29,853 bases of DNA from JBEGQX01 sp041180805. Lineage in GTDB: Bacteria > Planctomycetota > Planctomycetia > Gemmatales > Gemmataceae. Location of the stretch: the NCBI GenBank assembly GCA_041180805.1, contig JBEGQX010000112.1, positions 1 through 29,853 of the forward strand. Reading direction: 5' to 3'. The notes under the pieces were generated by a model. That model did no database searches, was not told the origin of the DNA, and saw only the letters and a list, made by a program, of their open reading frames with translations. The position numbers and the translations under genes were made by a program. Below, one piece after another: positions 1 through 8,145 of this stretch; the first letter of the stretch is position 1; the number at the start of each line of letters is the position of its first letter.

Positions 1-2
1 AA

Positions 3-278
3 CTAATGAGCGCAGCCACTCAGCTAGTTTTGGAACCATTGGACAAAATGCGTCCAAGTGGGCTTATTTTTGACCTTGGCGGGATTGAGTTTGTCGGTTC
101 CATGTTTCTTGGATTTTTACTTCGGTGCCACAAAAGAGTGAAGCACCATGGGTGTGAAGTTGTAATTTGTGATCCTTCAAAAAGTGCCAGGGAACTTTTG
201 CACATAACAGCTCTGGATACCCTTTGGCCAATTTACAACAACCGGCAAGAAGCCATATCCGCCCTTAACAGTGACTGA
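3..278 (+). CDS. STAS-domain protein (anti-sigma factor antagonist type), 5' end cut by window
   Basis: The visible part is a SpoIIAA-like STAS fold. A beta-strand reading LIFDLGGIEFVGS corresponds to the family's DLSGVxFxDS segment, followed by a helix and strand (GCEVVICDP) and a typical C-terminal stretch. The Ser of VGS sits where anti-anti-sigma factors are phosphorylated. The first ATG (6) is probably not the start: it falls inside the first helix of the domain, the frame stays open to the window edge, and about 15-25 residues of the normal fold are missing. The gene ends 6-12 bases before the ABC ATPase gene, so the two are probably co-transcribed. Such proteins usually act in partner-switching control of a sigma factor or as a subunit of a transport system; which applies here cannot be told. 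Confidence 0.7.
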   Translation, partial: LMSAATQLVLEPLDKMRPSGLIFDLGGIEFVGSMFLGFLLRCHKRVKHHGCEVVICDPSKSARELLHITALDTLWPIYNNRQEAISALNSD

Positions 279-290
279 TTTTCATTGATT

Positions 291-1211
291 ATGGATACCA
301 AGCTAAGCTTTCAGATTGACCAACCACCCGTGGTTGTTGTTGATCATTTGATAAAGCAATTTGGTGAAAAGTTAGTTCTAAATGATCTCTGCTTTAAAAT
401 TAATCCGGGAATAACTGGTTTGCTTGGTCCAAATGGTGCCGGTAAATCAACATTTTTAAAATTGTTGCTTGGCTTGATAACGCCTGATGGTGGAAGTATT
501 CAGTATTTCAGGAATGGTACCACACAAGGTGGCTTTTCCATTGGATACATGAGCGAGGCGAAAGCCATCATACCTGCTATGAGCGGACTGGATTTTGTCT
601 CCTATTCCGGGGAACTTGAGGGCTTACCAAGAAAAGATTCTCTTAGAAGGTCGCATGAATTACTGGATTGTCTTGGCCTTTCTGAGGCCAGATACAGGCA
701 GGTTGGGGAGTATTCTGCAGGAATGGTTCAAAAGGTAAAACTCGCCCAAGCTTTGGTACATGATCCTGACTTTCTGGTTTTAGATGAGCCCACCTCAGCA
801 TTGGATCCTCCCGCACGGGAGCAAATGTTAGCCTACTTAAAATTTTTTGCCAAAGAACATGGGAAAAATATTCTGCTGTCCACTCATTTACTTGAGGATG
901 TCCGGGATATTTGTGATTTTGTTGTTTTGATGAATAATGGTAGATGCCTTGCTGAAGGAAAATTAGAAAATTTAATTTCATCCACAGATGCTCATTTGTT
1001 AGTTCAAATTGAGCCATCCTCCATCAAACTGGAGGGCGACAAGTGGGTGGAAGTGGCGGATGGGGAATATTTGGTTTCTATCGAGAATGCACAAACACTT
1101 TACAAGGAAATTATAGCCCGAGGGGCTTACATGAGAAAAAGTCGTCCTCAACAAACTTCTCTTGAGGATATTTTTGTGAAAATGGTGAGTGATAAAACTG
1201 ATGCAAAATGA
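291..1211 (+). CDS. ABC transporter ATP-binding protein (first of two)
   Basis: This is a cytoplasmic ATPase subunit of an ABC-2-type transporter. Counting from the ATG at 291, Walker A is GPNGAGKST (residues 46-54), the signature is the variant YSAGM (141-145) in place of LSGGQ, Walker B is FLVLDEP (161-167), and the switch His is H199. The C-terminal SLEDIF motif is common in ATPases paired with ABC-2 permeases. An in-frame TTG at 285 could add two residues; I prefer the ATG. The gene overlaps the next one by about 11 bases, pointing to translational coupling with that permease. The substrate cannot be deduced. Confidence 0.93.
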   Translation: MDTKLSFQIDQPPVVVVDHLIKQFGEKLVLNDLCFKINPGITGLLGPNGAGKSTFLKLLLGLITPDGGSIQYFRNGTTQGGFSIGYMSEAKAIIPAMSGLDFVSYSGELEGLPRKDSLRRSHELLDCLGLSEARYRQVGEYSAGMVQKVKLAQALVHDPDFLVLDEPTSALDPPAREQMLAYLKFFAKEHGKNILLSTHLLEDVRDICDFVVLMNNGRCLAEGKLENLISSTDAHLLVQIEPSSIKLEGDKWVEVADGEYLVSIENAQTLYKEIIARGAYMRKSRPQQTSLEDIFVKMVSDKTDAK

Positions 1212-2160
1212 ATCGGTCAAAAGATTTAACTTGGAATATCGTCCATGGGTGGGAGCCAAAAATCCATGGTGGTATGGAAGTTTTGCCATAGCACGAGAAT
1301 CTCTTTTGGTACTTGGCAAAAGGAAATTATTCTGGGGCCTTTATTCATTGGCGATGATTGCTTTTTTGTTTTATTTTTTCGGGCAATATCTGTTTTTCTG
1401 GCTCGCCGAATTGCAATCTGAAGAGATGGTTAAGATTGGTGGTTTTGGCAGGGCTAATCCGGGAGATTTACTGCAATTTCTTCGAAATGCCCTAAAAATG
1501 GATGGGTCTCCAGAGACGTTCAGGAACTTCATTGCGATAGAATCGAGAACCTTGATTCTTGTGCTTATTTTTGCCGGTGTAAATCTTGTAGGCGATGATT
1601 TGACCCAAGGCACCATGCCTTTTTATTCATCGAGACCAAAAGGGATAATCAAATACCTTCTCGGTAAGTTTTTAGCAGCATCATTTTTGGTGTTTTTGTT
1701 AATCCCTTTGCCATCCATTCTGCTCTTTATTGAAATTTGTCTATTGGATTCATGGGATTACCTTTTTGGAAGTTTCAGGACTTTGGTGGGAATACTGGGA
1801 TACTCGTTATTGATCAATTTAGGTTTGGTTTTGCCTTTCCTTGTTTCGGCAGCACTATTGAGGGGCACCATTAATATTATTTTGTTTTGGTCGGGGGTAT
1901 TTTTTTTGGTGCCAGCTCTTGTTTTGGTGATGGTGGAAACATTGAAATTCGATATTGCGTTTAGAATGTTTGATTATTGGTACTGCTTGGAAAGGTTGGG
2001 TGAAAAATGCCTTGGGGCCCAACCTGTTTTGGCGCAAGCGGGTGGTGATAAAACTTTGAGTCCCTGGCTTGCAGCTTTGATGCTGGCAGTTACAGTGTCT
2101 TTTTCCCTTGCGATTTTAAAGAAAATTTATCTGACGGGTGAAAGGGCCTTTGAAAACTAA
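1201..2160 (+). CDS. ABC-2 family permease (first of two)
   Basis: This is an integral membrane protein of about 320 residues with roughly six hydrophobic segments. The first follows a short basic cytoplasmic stretch (KRKLFWGLYSLAMIAFLF), and the last ends in a short basic tail. A soluble segment between TM1 and TM2 and the motif GDDLTQGTMPFYSSRP before a membrane helix are typical of ABC-2 permeases. The ATG at 1201 lies inside the end of the ATPase gene; a GTG at 1189 is an alternative. It presumably forms the membrane channel for the upstream ATPase. The next ATPase gene begins three bases after its stop. Confidence 0.85.
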   Translation: MQNESVKRFNLEYRPWVGAKNPWWYGSFAIARESLLVLGKRKLFWGLYSLAMIAFLFYFFGQYLFFWLAELQSEEMVKIGGFGRANPGDLLQFLRNALKMDGSPETFRNFIAIESRTLILVLIFAGVNLVGDDLTQGTMPFYSSRPKGIIKYLLGKFLAASFLVFLLIPLPSILLFIEICLLDSWDYLFGSFRTLVGILGYSLLINLGLVLPFLVSAALLRGTINIILFWSGVFFLVPALVLVMVETLKFDIAFRMFDYWYCLERLGEKCLGAQPVLAQAGGDKTLSPWLAALMLAVTVSFSLAILKKIYLTGERAFEN

Positions 2161-2163
2161 AAA

Positions 2164-3147
2164 ATGTTTGTCAAAAACCATCCTGATATTTCAGTCCCTT
2201 CCGTTTGGTGCCAGAAAGTTTCGAAATGGCATGGCAAAATTCTTGCATTGAATGAATTAAGTCTTGAGTTGAGACCTGGTATTACCGCGCTTCTTGGGGC
2301 AAATGGGGCTGGTAAAAGTACATTACTTTCGATTGTTGCGGGAATTTCGCGCCCTTCTCTGGGAACTGTAAGGGTATTTGGTAAAGATCCATGGATATAT
2401 TCCTCCAAAAGAATGATCGGATTTTGCCCGGACCATGACTCTTATCCCCGAGGGGTGAGCGTTGTTGATTTTCTTGGTCAGATGGCTGAATTATCAGGTT
2501 TACAAAGTCAAAAGGCTTCGATAAGAATCAACTATTTGATGGAAAAATTTTCCATAAGCTCTTTTAGGAAAATTCCTGTCCCACGATGCTCTTTGGGTAA
2601 TCGACAGAAGGTGAAATTAGCTTGTTCTTTGCTTACAGATGCGAATTTACTTGTTCTTGATGAGCCGTTTCGAGGAATAGATCCTTTGGGTCGGCGTGAT
2701 TTGGTTCAGATTTTAGATTCCCTTTCTCGGGAAGGAAAAACGATTTTGTTGTCAAGTCATGAGTTGCCAGAGATTCAGAAATTGACCAATCGTGTCGTTT
2801 TTTTAAGATCTGGAAGAATTACCTGTGCGGGACCCTTGGGAATAGCAAGGCAAACCTTGGAAGATTGCGTGTCTACTCTCTCGCTTGAATTTGACTCGGA
2901 AAATTCACGGGCCAATTTGGCAACTGAAGTGATTCGGCAAAAACAATCGCTTTTGAGTTTGATGGAATTCTCGAAAACGCATGAAACAAAATTGTTTTTA
3001 AAAGTGACAAGGCTTGAGGATGTCCTGGAATGGCTGACAACCAAAGTTGCTGACACCTCAAGTGGTTTGGTGGGTTTTGAAGTTCTAGAGGAATCTGACA
3101 CTGGTAAAACCATGTCCGCGTTTTTTAAGAATGGTTTGTCCGGATGA
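2164..3147 (+). CDS. ABC transporter ATP-binding protein (second)
   Basis: This is a second ABC ATPase with Walker A GANGAGKST (residues 45-53), Walker B LLVLDEP (162-168) and switch His H199. The signature is degenerate: CSLGN at about 142-146 instead of LSGGQ, although the following RQKVKLA helix is normal. The C-terminal extension of about 110 residues is less conserved. It starts three bases after the upstream permease, and its stop overlaps the next permease's start as ATGA. The order ATPase-permease-ATPase-permease suggests either two related exporters or one heteromeric transporter. The weakened signature in one copy would suit an asymmetric heterodimer, but that is inference. Confidence 0.9.
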   Translation: MFVKNHPDISVPSVWCQKVSKWHGKILALNELSLELRPGITALLGANGAGKSTLLSIVAGISRPSLGTVRVFGKDPWIYSSKRMIGFCPDHDSYPRGVSVVDFLGQMAELSGLQSQKASIRINYLMEKFSISSFRKIPVPRCSLGNRQKVKLACSLLTDANLLVLDEPFRGIDPLGRRDLVQILDSLSREGKTILLSSHELPEIQKLTNRVVFLRSGRITCAGPLGIARQTLEDCVSTLSLEFDSENSRANLATEVIRQKQSLLSLMEFSKTHETKLFLKVTRLEDVLEWLTTKVADTSSGLVGFEVLEESDTGKTMSAFFKNGLSG

Positions 3148-4073
3148 ATGAAATCAAAGATATTGTGGGCGGGGCCTGGTTGATATTCAGGAGATCTTTG
3201 TGCTCCATAAACGCATCAAGATCGATGATGTTCATTTCTGGAGCTTTTCTTTTGCTGATGGCTGGGGTTATAGCATCCGTATCCGCCAAGGGGATGTGGT
3301 CGATGAAAAACTATCGACCCAGGTTCACTCAAGGGATGCCAGTCCAGCGAACTGCCATGGTGCTTAATGGTTTTGGTGGAGTGGTAGGAACTAATTCTGA
3401 TGCGATATTTGTTAGTTGCCTGGTTGCAAGCGCTGTTGATGCCTGTGTAAAGGAGTCAGGTCTTTCGGTGTTTGTTCGAAATATAGTTAACCCATTAGTT
3501 TTTGGGTTAATGCTTCCAATTTGGGTGTTGAGTTTTTCGATATCCGGCCTCGGTTCTGAGTGGGAAAACAAAACCATTTTTTGGTTGTTTTCAAGGCCAT
3601 TGCCCCGGGAGGGAATTTATATTGGTAGGTGGCTGGCTACTCTTCCTCCGGTTCTTGCATGGTGTTTGGGCGGTTACTGGGTTTTATGTTGGTTGGGGGG
3701 AAAGCCAGGTTTGATGGCCTTTAATCTTTTTTGGTTTCCGGTTTTTCTTGTGGTGATTGCCTATTCGTCTGTTTTTTTTATGTTAGGCGCGTGTTTTTCA
3801 AGGCCGGGTTTAATTGCCATATGTTACACCCTTGTGGTGGAAGCCTTTTTAGGAAGTATGCCAGGTTCATTGAAACAGTTTAGCGTTGCTTTTTATGGCA
3901 GGAGCCTTGTTTTTAATGGATGCAATGAAATAGGGTTGATTTTGGAAAATCCCAATGTCTATTTGCCCTTCTCTGCTGGTTATGCGAGGATTGTGTTAGT
4001 TACTATTTCTGCAGTTTTTTTGATCGTCGGGGTGTTGATATTCAGGGAAAAAGAATTGCGTCTCGGACGATGA
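3144..4073 (+). CDS. ABC-2 family permease (second)
   Basis: This is a 309-residue membrane protein. The first helix is near residues 28-46, followed by an extracytoplasmic segment of about 70 residues and then five or so clustered helices. A WENKTIFWLFSRPLPRE motif matches the corresponding segment of the first permease (TQGTMPFYSSRP), showing they are the same family. The ATG overlaps the stop of the preceding ATPase gene (ATGA), so translation is coupled. The protein ends in a short basic tail (FREKELRLGR). Substrate unknown. Confidence 0.82.
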   Translation: MNEIKDIVGGAWLIFRRSLCSINASRSMMFISGAFLLLMAGVIASVSAKGMWSMKNYRPRFTQGMPVQRTAMVLNGFGGVVGTNSDAIFVSCLVASAVDACVKESGLSVFVRNIVNPLVFGLMLPIWVLSFSISGLGSEWENKTIFWLFSRPLPREGIYIGRWLATLPPVLAWCLGGYWVLCWLGGKPGLMAFNLFWFPVFLVVIAYSSVFFMLGACFSRPGLIAICYTLVVEAFLGSMPGSLKQFSVAFYGRSLVFNGCNEIGLILENPNVYLPFSAGYARIVLVTISAVFLIVGVLIFREKELRLGR

Positions 4074-4088
4074 GGTTTGGGGTGAGAA

Positions 4089-4793
4089 ATGGAAGAGTTT
4101 CATGGTTTATCTGGTAATAGTTTTGAATCTTTGGCTGAAATACCCAGGCATGGTTACCGTGGAGAGCTATTCCCGGATTTCGCAGTTCAAGACAGACCGG
4201 GGATAAGTTTGTGTATTAGCAGGGAATATGGAGCCAGAGGTGGTTCCATAGGAAGAATGCTTGCGAAAAAACTTGGTTGGCAGGTATATGATCATGAAAT
4301 TCTTCAATACATGGCAAGCCATCAGACTGTACTGCAGGAATTAAATACTCTGATTTCTCCATCAATAAAAGATTGGGTGGATTTTAATTGGAGTGAACTT
4401 ACACAAAGAAATATTGTTAACCCCAATAGTGACTTTGAGAATTTTGCAAAAATCATTCTTTCCCTTGGGTATCTTGGGAAAACGGTTTTTGTTGGAGCTG
4501 GTGCAGGTCTATTGTTACCCAGAGAGAGTAGGTTGCATGTTCGTGTTGTTTCCCCCATGGAAGATCGCATAGCTTATATTTCACAATACGACAGATGTAC
4601 CAAACAGGTCGCAACACAAAAAGTGATTTCTAACGATCAAAAAAGGCTTGAGTATATCAAGAAGAATTTTCCTTCGTTAAAGCAGGATCCTTTTGATTTT
4701 GATCTTTTAATGAATTCAAGTGCCTTGGGTGAAGATTGTTGCGTCCAAGTGATCAATCAGGTTATTAGGAATAAGTACCCTGCTTTAATTTAA
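4089..4793 (+). CDS. Cytidylate kinase-like family protein
   Basis: The 234-residue protein carries the P-loop signature of the cytidylate-kinase-like family: residues 42-55 read CISREYGARGGSIG, followed by a helix and the motif VYDHEIL (66-72). This is the pattern of Pfam Cytidylate_kin2 rather than housekeeping Cmk. The first 38 residues are an extension with no recognisable motif. A second conserved stretch (VFVGAGAGLLL) follows near residue 138. The gene starts 15 bases after the second permease, so it is probably the last gene of the ABC operon. The family fold suggests nucleotide binding and phosphotransfer, but the substrate is unknown. Confidence 0.8.
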   Translation: MEEFHGLSGNSFESLAEIPRHGYRGELFPDFAVQDRPGISLCISREYGARGGSIGRMLAKKLGWQVYDHEILQYMASHQTVLQELNTLISPSIKDWVDFNWSELTQRNIVNPNSDFENFAKIILSLGYLGKTVFVGAGAGLLLPRESRLHVRVVSPMEDRIAYISQYDRCTKQVATQKVISNDQKRLEYIKKNFPSLKQDPFDFDLLMNSSALGEDCCVQVINQVIRNKYPALI

Positions 4794-5495
4794 TCAGTTA
4801 GCCGTGGAGGCTGCTGCAGTTCTGTTTATTTCAAGATTTTTTCCACGGATGGTGATGCTACCTTTTTCCACTTCAAGGGCTTGAAATAGCATGGTTGGTC
4901 TTGCTTGATCAGCCTGAAAACGAATCACAACAACCGGGTTTCCTTTGTATCTGTACCAGTTTGCATCAATTCCATTTTGTCTGGCCTGATCAAGTAATCT
5001 ATCGAAGATCGAAACCAGTGACACTGGAATGGCTCCAGCCTTCAAGGACGAGATTTGTATTGCCATTACATTGGGTTCGTCTTTAGCGAGCCATAATTTT
5101 AAATCAGCACTTACCACAGTGCTAAGTTTTCCAGAACCCAAACGAAAAGCGAAGCGTAAGCGGTCGTTTTCCAAAGCTATTCGGGGAGATTGAAGAAAAT
5201 CAGGAAGGATTTTCTCGGGTTTGCCTTTTTGGGAAGATTCCTCAGCAAAAAAGCAATTAATGTTTTCTTCTTTGAATTGGGCGAACCACTCTTTTTCGGT
5301 TCCCACCGCCGCAATAAACTCAATACATTCCGAAGCGAATTCCTTGGCTTTTTCAATGCTTTTGGGTTCCGCCTTTGCCATTTGGATCCTGTAAAAAGTT
5401 GGCTCATGCCTAAGTAGGGAATAGATTCCCGTCCCCAATGCCAAGCCTATTACAGCAAAGGTAGCCAAAGCCAAATAAAGTGAAAGTCTTGCCAT
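4794..5495 (-). CDS. Membrane-anchored conserved hypothetical protein
   Basis: The 233-residue protein has one N-terminal hydrophobic helix (about residues 4-28), with the rest predicted outside the cytoplasm. The soluble part alternates helices and strands (for example RLRFAFRLGSGKLSTVVSADL and WYRYKGNPVVVIRFQAD) and ends with a strand pair followed by an Ala/Thr/Ser-rich tail. I do not recognise a named family; the architecture resembles conserved planctomycete proteins of unknown function. Its stop abuts the stop of the convergent cytidylate-kinase-like gene with no spacer. Confidence 0.7.
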   Translation of the reverse strand: MARLSLYLALATFAVIGLALGTGIYSLLRHEPTFYRIQMAKAEPKSIEKAKEFASECIEFIAAVGTEKEWFAQFKEENINCFFAEESSQKGKPEKILPDFLQSPRIALENDRLRFAFRLGSGKLSTVVSADLKLWLAKDEPNVMAIQISSLKAGAIPVSLVSIFDRLLDQARQNGIDANWYRYKGNPVVVIRFQADQARPTMLFQALEVEKGSITIRGKNLEINRTAAASTAN

Positions 5496-5734
5496 TTTTT
5501 AACCCTAATGAAAGAAGAATTACTCATAACTTCAATGCATCTGGAAGGTCAATCCTAACCGCGATAGCGGGTTAAAATGGGTTGAATTGGCTGAGTTTAA
5601 TTAAGGGTTCTTATTTTCGGATTTTTTTAAGATTCACCTTTATTCTGTCGATTCCTGATAGAGAGGATAAATGTGATTTTTGGGTACACGGTTTTGGAAT
5701 GTGTGGGTAGTCTGGGAAATCTGGAAGGTGCAAA
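5496..5734. promoter_or_regulatory. Divergent intergenic region between hypothetical and beta-barrel genes
   Basis: This 239-base AT-rich spacer must hold promoters for both flanking genes. It contains a small imperfect hairpin at 5556-5574 (TAACCGC, loop GATA, GCGG-G-TTA with one bulged G) with no adequate T-run. I could not identify convincing -35/-10 boxes or a tRNA. Confidence 0.3.
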
Positions 5735-6874
5735 ATGAAAAAGCGTTTAGCAGGATTGTTTTTGGGAGTTGCTTTTCTCTTCCACGGGAATTTCGCTTTT
5801 TCCCAATTTCCCTCTGGTGGGCCTTTGCCCGAGCCAATACCACTTGGTGCTAGCGGACCAGCACAGGGAATGCCTCAGTCATTTGGGCCCATGATGGCTG
5901 GTATGCCTTCTGATGATCAGGAAGACTTAAGTATATCCTCAAGAGCGCCATCAGCGTTCATGGAAGAGCCTTATATTTTTGAATCGACCTATTATGGTTC
6001 TGTTGGTGCCAGAGCCCTGATGCGGCAAAACCCAATTTCATTGCAGGTAACTACGCCTGGCCCAACCTTGCCTGGCCAGAATTTTAATGGCATTAACCCG
6101 GTAATGGCTTGGGGGCCACAAGTTACTCTTGGGTATATCTTTAACAATCACATGTTTGAGTTTTATGGGTTTTATATCCCGCAAAATTCGAAGCAAATTA
6201 GCTCTTATGCCCCTGGGCAGGTTTCTAGTCCGTTTGGTGCAACTGGAGCTCCAGCAGGATTTGCTGGATTATTTCAAAATGCAAGTTCCATAACGACAAC
6301 ACTTAATGACGCTGTGGGGAATGTGGAATTTAATTATCGAAGAGCCTCAAATGCAATCAAAGATTTTGAATTCTTATTTGGTTTAAGGTACTTCAACATG
6401 TTTGAAAACATGATTGTTGGGACTGATGCAAACCAAACTTCTTTGGGTGCCAATCCCGCTTTAGAAGCCAATTACTACACAAGGACCAACAATAATCTTT
6501 TGGGGCTTCAGATGGGTTACGAGCATAATATGCGAGTTTTAAAACACCTCGGCATTGGTAGTTTTGCAAAAGGATCGGCTGGTGTAAACTGGTGGGATTC
6601 CAATGTTTCCCTTGTTCGAGGGGATAAATTGGTTGGTTTTCAGGGTGGTCAAAACGGAACCACTTTTGGATCTGTGGTTGAAATTGCCCTGTATGCAGAC
6701 TTTTTGCTGCTGGAACGCTGCAGAATGCGGGCAGGTTATAACGTTCTCTGGGCATTCGGGGTTTCAGAAGCTTCACAACAGTTTAATTATAATTTTAGCC
6801 AGACAAATGGTTCTAACCAGATCGGTACAACCTTCTTTGGTGGTCCTTCTTTAGATTTCCAGTTCCTGTTCTAA
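5735..6874 (+). CDS. Outer-membrane beta-barrel protein, BBP7-like, with signal peptide
   Basis: The first 23 residues form a clear Sec signal (MKKRLAG, a hydrophobic core, then FAFSQ). A Pro/Gly-rich linker follows to about residue 75. The rest is a run of alternating amphipathic strands rich in Asn, Gly, Tyr and Phe, ending in a C-terminal aromatic (FQFLF) typical of outer-membrane barrels. Segments such as FLFGLRYFNMFE and LLGLQMGYEHNMR resemble the porin-like BBP7 family common in planctomycetes, but the assignment is by eye. It is a monocistronic plus-strand gene ending at the terminator at 6893-6929. Probable role: surface pore or structural cell-envelope protein. Confidence 0.72.
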   Translation: MKKRLAGLFLGVAFLFHGNFAFSQFPSGGPLPEPIPLGASGPAQGMPQSFGPMMAGMPSDDQEDLSISSRAPSAFMEEPYIFESTYYGSVGARALMRQNPISLQVTTPGPTLPGQNFNGINPVMAWGPQVTLGYIFNNHMFEFYGFYIPQNSKQISSYAPGQVSSPFGATGAPAGFAGLFQNASSITTTLNDAVGNVEFNYRRASNAIKDFEFLFGLRYFNMFENMIVGTDANQTSLGANPALEANYYTRTNNNLLGLQMGYEHNMRVLKHLGIGSFAKGSAGVNWWDSNVSLVRGDKLVGFQGGQNGTTFGSVVEIALYADFLLLERCRMRAGYNVLWAFGVSEASQQFNYNFSQTNGSNQIGTTFFGGPSLDFQFLF

Positions 6875-6892
6875 ATAAACAAATCCTACACA

Positions 6893-6929
6893 TAAAAGCT
6901 TGCCCGGTTTTGAATCGGGTGGGCTTTTA
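6893..6929. terminator. Bidirectional intrinsic terminator
   Basis: A 14-bp stem (TAAAAGCTTGCCCG pairing with CGGGTGGGCTTTTA, including three G-T wobbles) encloses a 9-base loop. It lies between the beta-barrel gene and the convergent ketoacyl-synthase gene, whose stop codon is part of the right arm. The A-rich left and T-rich right ends allow use in both directions. Confidence 0.7.
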
Positions 6930-8144
6930 TGCTTTTGCAAACACCACACAACTGTTGCTTCCGCCAAAACCAAACGAGTTTGATAGAACATGGTTCATTT
7001 CGTGGCGGATGGATTGGTTGGGGACATGAAATAAGTCACATTCCGGGTCGGGTTCATCAAGATTGATGGTTGGCGGAATCATTTGTGATTTTAGTGCCAC
7101 AATGCATGAAACGGTTTCTATGGCACTCGATGCGGCAAGAAGATGCCCTGTCATTCCCTTCGTGGAACTTACTGGTATTTTTTTAGACGATTCCCCCAGC
7201 AGATTTTTGATTGCCCTGGCTTCACAAGCATCTCCTAGCGGAGTGCTGGTTCCATGAGCATTAATGTATCCGATGTCGGCGGGCTTTAGGTTCGATTGTT
7301 CAAGGGCTAGATGGATCGCTTCTTCTATTTTTGATGTATCTGGGTTTGGTGTTACAGGATGATAAGCATCCGAGGTGCAGCCGCCTCCCACGATAAATGT
7401 GTGGGGTTTGGCTCCCCTGCGCATGGCACTATCCAGTGTTTCCAAAACAAAAAGCGCTCCTCCTTCACCAAGAACAAAGCCATCCCGGTTTTTATCGAAC
7501 GGACGTGATGCTTTTTGAGGATCTTGGTTTCGCCTGGAAAGGGCCCTTAGGTTTCCAAAAGAGGCTAAAGTCAATGGTGTGACATTGATTGCACAAGCCC
7601 CGGCGATGCAGCAATCCACAATTCCATTTCTCAGCCACTCGGTGGCAAGAAGTAAAGTATGGTTGCCACTTGCGCAAGCTGAGGAGATTTGAAGGGAGGG
7701 GCCTTTGATTTCCAGATGTTCCTTGGCGAATTGTTCGTGGGGTCTTAGTTCCCGTCCCGGAAGAAGTATATTATTGCCACCCGTTAGAAAATCATCTTCC
7801 CAGCTTAAGAGCCATTCCGGTCCTGCCCCAGTGATGAATCCTGTTTTAAGACGATGAAACTCCCTGGATATGCCGGCATCTTCCACGGCTTGACTGGCGC
7901 AATGCAGATACAGTTTTTCTTTTGCGGTTAGTTTTGTGAAAACTTCCCCACTAATGCCGTTTGGTGATGGAATTGGGCCAATACTTGCAGCGATTTGGCT
8001 GGGGTGGTTCGAGGCATCGAAGTGCCTTACATGAGAAACTCCAGATTTTCCTGAGAGAAGTGCCGCTGAGACTGTCTCAAAATCAAAACCTAACGGGCAG
8101 CCAACTCCTATGCCGGTTATGCAAATGGGTTCTTTCGAATCCAT
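6927..8144 (-). CDS. Beta-ketoacyl-ACP synthase II-like (FabF family)
   Basis: This is a complete condensing enzyme of 405 residues from the start at 8144. The catalytic triad is present: Cys157 in SSACASG, His297 in NAHGTSTPLGD and His334 in KGMTGH. The family's C-terminal NSFGFGGSN glycine loop is at 389-397. It would catalyse decarboxylative Claisen condensation of malonyl-ACP with an acyl primer. A longer frame opens at 8228, but the ATG at 8144 is preceded by AAGGAAA at good spacing, starts one base after the upstream gene's stop, and begins right at the domain (CITGIG). The partner is a degenerate ketoacyl synthase. Without an adjacent ACP or reductase gene, primary fatty-acid synthesis is not the only possible role; a polyene, polyketide or special-lipid pathway is possible. 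Confidence 0.92.
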   Translation of the reverse strand: MDSKEPICITGIGVGCPLGFDFETVSAALLSGKSGVSHVRHFDASNHPSQIAASIGPIPSPNGISGEVFTKLTAKEKLYLHCASQAVEDAGISREFHRLKTGFITGAGPEWLLSWEDDFLTGGNNILLPGRELRPHEQFAKEHLEIKGPSLQISSACASGNHTLLLATEWLRNGIVDCCIAGACAINVTPLTLASFGNLRALSRRNQDPQKASRPFDKNRDGFVLGEGGALFVLETLDSAMRRGAKPHTFIVGGGCTSDAYHPVTPNPDTSKIEEAIHLALEQSNLKPADIGYINAHGTSTPLGDACEARAIKNLLGESSKKIPVSSTKGMTGHLLAASSAIETVSCIVALKSQMIPPTINLDEPDPECDLFHVPNQSIRHEMNHVLSNSFGFGGSNSCVVFAKA

Positions 8145-8145
8145 G

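Noticed and set aside
6393..6776. 127-codon minus-strand ORF inside the beta-barrel gene
   Set aside because: Shadow of the coding strand; composition atypical and no domain visible.
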